A DNA stretch of 64,000 bases from UBA6814 sp040753075 (GTDB lineage Bacteria; Desulfobacterota; Desulfovibrionia; Desulfovibrionales; Desulfovibrionaceae): NCBI GenBank assembly GCA_040753075.1, contig JBFMHA010000001.1:77049-141048 (forward strand), given 5' to 3'. The notes under the pieces were generated by a model. It was given only the letters and a program-made list of their open reading frames with translations. It searched no databases and was not told the origin of the DNA. The translations under genes were made by a program, and so were the position numbers. This document shows positions 61,185 through 64,000 of this stretch, in pieces (position 1 is the first letter of the stretch; every line of letters begins with the position of its first letter).

Positions 61185-62306
61185 CTACTTGAACAGCTTC
61201 AGGTACTCGCCGTACCCCTCCTCCTCGAGCCTTTCCCTGGGAATGAAGCGCAGGGCCGCGGAGTTCATGCAGTAGCGCAGGCCGGCGGGCGCGGGGCCGT
61301 CGTCGAACACGTGGCCCAGGTGGCTGTCCGCGTGCCGGCTGCGCACCTCGGTGCGCACGGCCCAGATCGTGCGGTCCTCGCGGGTCACGATGTTGTCCGG
61401 CTCCAGGGGCCGGGTGAAGCTGGGCCAGCCGGCGCCCGAGTCGTACTTGTCCACGGAGGAGAACAGCGGCTCGCCGGACACGATGTCCACGTAGATGCCG
61501 GGTTCGTGGTTGTCGGCGTACTCGTTCTGGAAGGGCGGCTCGGTGCCCTCCTCCTGGGTGACCTTGTACTGGAGCGGGGTGAGCCGGGCCTTGAGCTCGT
61601 CCCGGGAGGGCTTGACGAAGGCCGCGGGGTCGAAGCCGGCCTCGCCCTTGCGGGCTCCGGGCTTGGCCGGGGCGTCCCGGCCTTCGCCCCAGGCCTGCTC
61701 CAGGAACTGGTCGCGGCCCGAGCCGTAGCGGTAGAACCTGTACCGGAGTGAATGGTTCTCGGCGTAGTCCTGATGGTAGTCCTCGGCCGGGTAGAAGGCG
61801 GTGAAGGGCAGGATTTCGGTGACGACGGGCTTGGCGAAGCGGCCGGAGGCCATGAGCGCGGTCCGGGAGTCCTCGGCCGTGCGGCGCTCCTGCATGTTCT
61901 GCACGAAGACGACCGCCCGGTACTGGGGACCGCGGTCCACGAACTGGCCGGCGGGGTCGGTGGGGTCCACGTGCCGCCAGAACCAGTCCAGGAGCTGGGC
62001 GTAGCTCACCCGGGCCGGGTCGTAGACGACCTTGACCGCCTCCACGTGGCCGGTGCCGCCGGCCGATACCTGCTCGTAGGTGGGGTTCTCCACGTGGCCG
62101 CCGGCATAGCCGGAGACGGCCTCCGCCACTCCGTCCAGGTGTGCGAAGTCAGCTTCCGTGCACCAGAAGCAGCCGCCCGCGAAATACGCGACGGCAAGAT
62201 TGCCCGTTGCGTTGTCCATGGCCGCGCCTCCTGCGCCGGGTCCGGCCCAGGCCGACCCGGGAGCTGCCGCCAGGAGCGCCGCGAGGGCGAGGATGAGCAT
62301 GCGCAT
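61185..62306 (-). CDS. msrAB: exported fused methionine sulfoxide reductase MsrA-MsrB
   Basis: This 373-residue protein has a signal peptide (MRMLILALAALLAAAPGSAWA). The MsrA domain (about 35-195) has catalytic Cys in AGGCFWCTEADF, and the MsrB domain (about 215-355) has catalytic Cys in GLRYCMNSAALRF. The MsrB lacks the zinc CxxC pairs (GIYVDIVSGEPLF). Together the domains reduce both S and R forms of methionine sulfoxide in exported proteins. Reduction power must come from a periplasmic thiol carrier, not seen here. GGAGG lies 6 bases before ATG. For an anaerobe, this is an oxidative-repair function, and it has a Fur/PerR-family neighbour. Confidence 0.95.
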   Translation of the reverse strand: MRMLILALAALLAAAPGSAWAGPGAGGAAMDNATGNLAVAYFAGGCFWCTEADFAHLDGVAEAVSGYAGGHVENPTYEQVSAGGTGHVEAVKVVYDPARVSYAQLLDWFWRHVDPTDPAGQFVDRGPQYRAVVFVQNMQERRTAEDSRTALMASGRFAKPVVTEILPFTAFYPAEDYHQDYAENHSLRYRFYRYGSGRDQFLEQAWGEGRDAPAKPGARKGEAGFDPAAFVKPSRDELKARLTPLQYKVTQEEGTEPPFQNEYADNHEPGIYVDIVSGEPLFSSVDKYDSGAGWPSFTRPLEPDNIVTREDRTIWAVRTEVRSRHADSHLGHVFDDGPAPAGLRYCMNSAALRFIPRERLEEEGYGEYLKLFK

Positions 62307-62671
62307 GGCGCGCCTCCTTGCGGGGATTCTATCCCTACCATTTTAGGATGTGGCAACGCCAGGCCGGAAAGTCAAGGCGGGGCCGGCAGATCCCTAAGGA
62401 CAACCTGCGGCATGCGGCATCCCCTTGCCATGTTCGGGGGCGCGTCCGGCGAGCGCGGCGCAGGAACCTTAGAACGGGACAGGAGCCGGTCGAGGTCGAA
62501 GCGCGGCTGGCCCAGCAGGCGGTGGTGTTGCAATGCGGCTCTGCCGCCGCGGGGCGGTCAACGGCCGGCTCGTGCGCGTTCAAAAAGCTGCGATATGCCG
62601 AGCCGACCCGCGCGGCAACGCATCAGAAAACATTCCCGCCAAACACCCAAAGGCGCCTGGTGGACGTGGCG
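62307..62671. other. intergenic region without recognisable gene
   Basis: Both flanking genes are on the minus strand. Open frames here are short, arginine-rich and lack family similarity or ribosome sites. No terminator with a T-run was found after the Fur-family gene. Confidence 0.55.
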
Positions 62672-63106
62672 CTAGCGGACCTTGCGGCAGCGGGCGCAGA
62701 TTCCGTAGAGGTACATCTTGTGGCCGGTGAGCTCGAAGCCGTGGGCGCGGGCGAGGTCCTCCTGCAGGGCCTCGATGCGCTCGTCGAGCACCTCCACGTT
62801 CACGCCGCAGCGCTCGCAGATGAGATGATCGTGGTGGTCGGCCCCGTACTTGCGCTCGTAGCGGGTGACCCCGTCCCCGAAATGCATCTCCTTGGCCAGA
62901 CCGGACTCGGAGAGCAGCTTGAGGGTGCGGTACACCGTGGCCTGGCCCACGGACTTGTCCCGACGCTTGACCAGTTCGTAGAGCTCCTCCGAGGCCAGGT
63001 GCCCTTCCGCGGCCAGGAAGGCGTCCAGGATCAGCCGGCGCTGCGGAGTCATCTTGAGCTTGCGGCGGCAGAGGAAATCGGCAAAGACGGACTGCGGCTC
63101 CTTCAT
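62672..63106 (-). CDS. Fur/PerR-family metal-dependent repressor
   Basis: This 144-residue protein has the winged-helix region KMTPQRRLILDAFLAAEGHL with recognition helix QATVYRTLKLLSESG. The dimer/metal half has DHHDHLICERCG and ICARCRK; the CxxC pairs form the structural zinc site. It could be Fur (iron), PerR (peroxide) or Zur; residues alone do not decide. The strong HHDH and the neighbouring msrAB make PerR plausible. TTGACA/TACAAG upstream is a promoter candidate in the 68-base gap to the divergent cyclase-family gene. Confidence 0.92.
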   Translation of the reverse strand: MKEPQSVFADFLCRRKLKMTPQRRLILDAFLAAEGHLASEELYELVKRRDKSVGQATVYRTLKLLSESGLAKEMHFGDGVTRYERKYGADHHDHLICERCGVNVEVLDERIEALQEDLARAHGFELTGHKMYLYGICARCRKVR

Positions 63107-63134
63107 CTCTGGTCCTTCCTTTTGATTCCGTTCG

Positions 63135-63164
63135 CTTGTATTCGGCCGGGAGCGACGCTGTCAA
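63135..63164 (-). promoter_or_regulatory. promoter candidate for the Fur-family gene
   Basis: On the minus strand a perfect TTGACA (63164-63159) is followed after 18 bases by TACAAG (63140-63135; 4 of 6). It also overlaps the leader of the divergent gene. Confidence 0.5.
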
Positions 63165-63174
63165 GGAATCCCCC

Positions 63175-63801
63175 ATGCCCATGCCCACGGTCCTGGACAT
63201 CAGCCGGCCCCTGACCCCGGCCACCCCGCCCTTCCCGGGCGACCCTCCGCTCACCGTGGGCGAGGTCGCCGGGTACGCCGCGCACGGGGCCCGGACCTCG
63301 TCCCTGGCTCTGTGCGCCCACTCCGGCACCCACCTGGACGTCCCGGCCCACCTGTTCCCCGGAGGGAAGACCCTGGACGCCTACCCGGCCGGCCGGTTTC
63401 TGCTCCCGGCCCGGGTGGTCGACGCGGGGCGGGCCGGGCGCGTGGACGCGGACCTGGCTGCCGCGGCCTGCCCGGCCCCGGGCATGGCCGCGCTGTTCAA
63501 GACCCGGAACTCCGCCACGCGCGACCTGGACCCGGCGCGGGGCTTCGCGGCCCTCACCCCGGCCGCGGCCGAGGCCCTGGTCCGGGCCGGCTGCGCCCTG
63601 GCCGGGCTGGACGGCCCCTCGGCCGACCCCCTGGAGGCCGCGGACCTGCCCGCCCACCGCATCCTGCTCGCGGCCGGGGCGCTCATCCTGGAGAACCTGG
63701 ACCTGTCCGCAGCCGAGCCCGGGGACTGGACCCTGGCCTGCTTCCCCTTGTCCATACCCGGCCTGGAGGCGTCTCCGGTCCGCGCGGTGCTCTGGCGCTG
63801 A
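63175..63801 (+). CDS. cyclase/kynurenine-formamidase-family metal hydrolase
   Basis: This 208-residue protein has the family metal motif HSGTHLDVPAH near residue 48, with VLDISRPLTPATPPFPGD at the start. The family includes arylformamidase and isatin hydrolase; no tryptophan-degradation genes are nearby, so the substrate is open. ATG 63175 is preferred because AAGGA lies 7 bases upstream; ATG 63181 is an alternative. It is divergent from the Fur-family gene with a gap of only 68 bases and may be under its control. Confidence 0.88.
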   Translation: MPMPTVLDISRPLTPATPPFPGDPPLTVGEVAGYAAHGARTSSLALCAHSGTHLDVPAHLFPGGKTLDAYPAGRFLLPARVVDAGRAGRVDADLAAAACPAPGMAALFKTRNSATRDLDPARGFAALTPAAAEALVRAGCALAGLDGPSADPLEAADLPAHRILLAAGALILENLDLSAAEPGDWTLACFPLSIPGLEASPVRAVLWR

Positions 63802-64000
63802 GTTTCTTTTCAAAACACCGGGAGTGTCTTCCCGCACCGCGGCCCCGGCCGTGCGGGCGGCTCTGCTGCGCTGCGTTTCTCTGAATGAGGGGGGCGACAG
63901 GGGGACGGCATGGCCGCACCGGGGCGCTCCATCCTCCGGGGCCGGCGCCGCCGGACCGGCAAACGGGGCCGGGCGCCGTCCCGGGAGGGAGCGGCGGCCG
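63802..64000. other. unassigned right end of window
   Basis: No recognisable gene. A frame from ATG 63910 runs off the end, but it is arginine/alanine-rich and probably not real. The sequence is extremely GC-rich. Confidence 0.5.

Noticed and set aside
62335..62583. 82-codon minus-strand frame between msrAB and the Fur-family gene
   Set aside because: No ribosome site, Arg/Cys/Trp-rich composition, no family match.
63910..64000. Start of a gene at the right edge
   Set aside because: Arg/Ala/Gly-rich reading with no recognisable motif; the codon pattern looks like noise.

Overview
The window is very GC-rich chromosomal DNA that looks like a sulfate-reducing deltaproteobacterium of the Desulfovibrionales. 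The strongest evidence is a complete six-gene Hmc transmembrane redox complex (hmcA-F, 31080-37428) with a 16-haem cytochrome. The order outer-membrane porins, hisD, purC also fits, as I recall it from Desulfovibrio vulgaris. No phage genes, insertion sequences or CRISPR arrays are visible.

Layout. 1-9376: a truncated PhzF-type gene, a DUF1848 protein, a membrane spermidine-synthase-like protein, an operon of two peptide-type binding proteins with a sensor kinase, and an adenosine-specific kinase. 9377-19660: a repeat-bearing membrane protein, a secreted metallo-beta-lactamase-fold protein, a 3' fragment of tRNA-Asp, a 51-residue protein, a KamA-type radical SAM enzyme, a CheV-like protein, tRNA-Arg(CCG), ubiX, a UPF0173-type hydrolase and uvrC. 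19661-27354: tandem paralogous porins, hisD, purC, a DegT-type aminotransferase, a 29-codon membrane ORF, tRNA-Ser(GGA) and the SRP RNA.

27402-41520 is the hmc region. A haem-c sensor kinase and a TunR-like regulator (inactive tyrosine-recombinase fold plus two TOBE domains) diverge from hmcA-F, a universal stress protein, an Rrf1-like receiver and a REC-PAS-PAS kinase. A palindrome GTCACG-N14-CGTGAC occurs twice between the regulator and hmcA, and once more in front of a second Rrf1-like receiver about 10 kb away. This suggests one circuit tying oxyanion or haem/redox sensing to Hmc electron flow.

41878-61159 is a signalling block. One arm (minus strand) is a large PAS/GAF kinase followed by REC-HDOD, REC with degenerate HD-GYP, and REC-HD-GYP. 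The divergent arm is a Wsp-like chemosensory operon (cheW, cheR-TPR, cheW, mcp, cheA-REC, cheB) that ends in a second kinase/REC-HDOD pair related to the first. The output is therefore probably not flagellar switching and may involve cyclic-di-GMP or HDOD signalling. The right end holds a secreted MsrAB fusion, a Fur/PerR-family repressor and a cyclase-family protein. Three roughly 93-104-bp intergenic repeats with inverted ends lie just after stop codons at 9379, 13652 and 40743.
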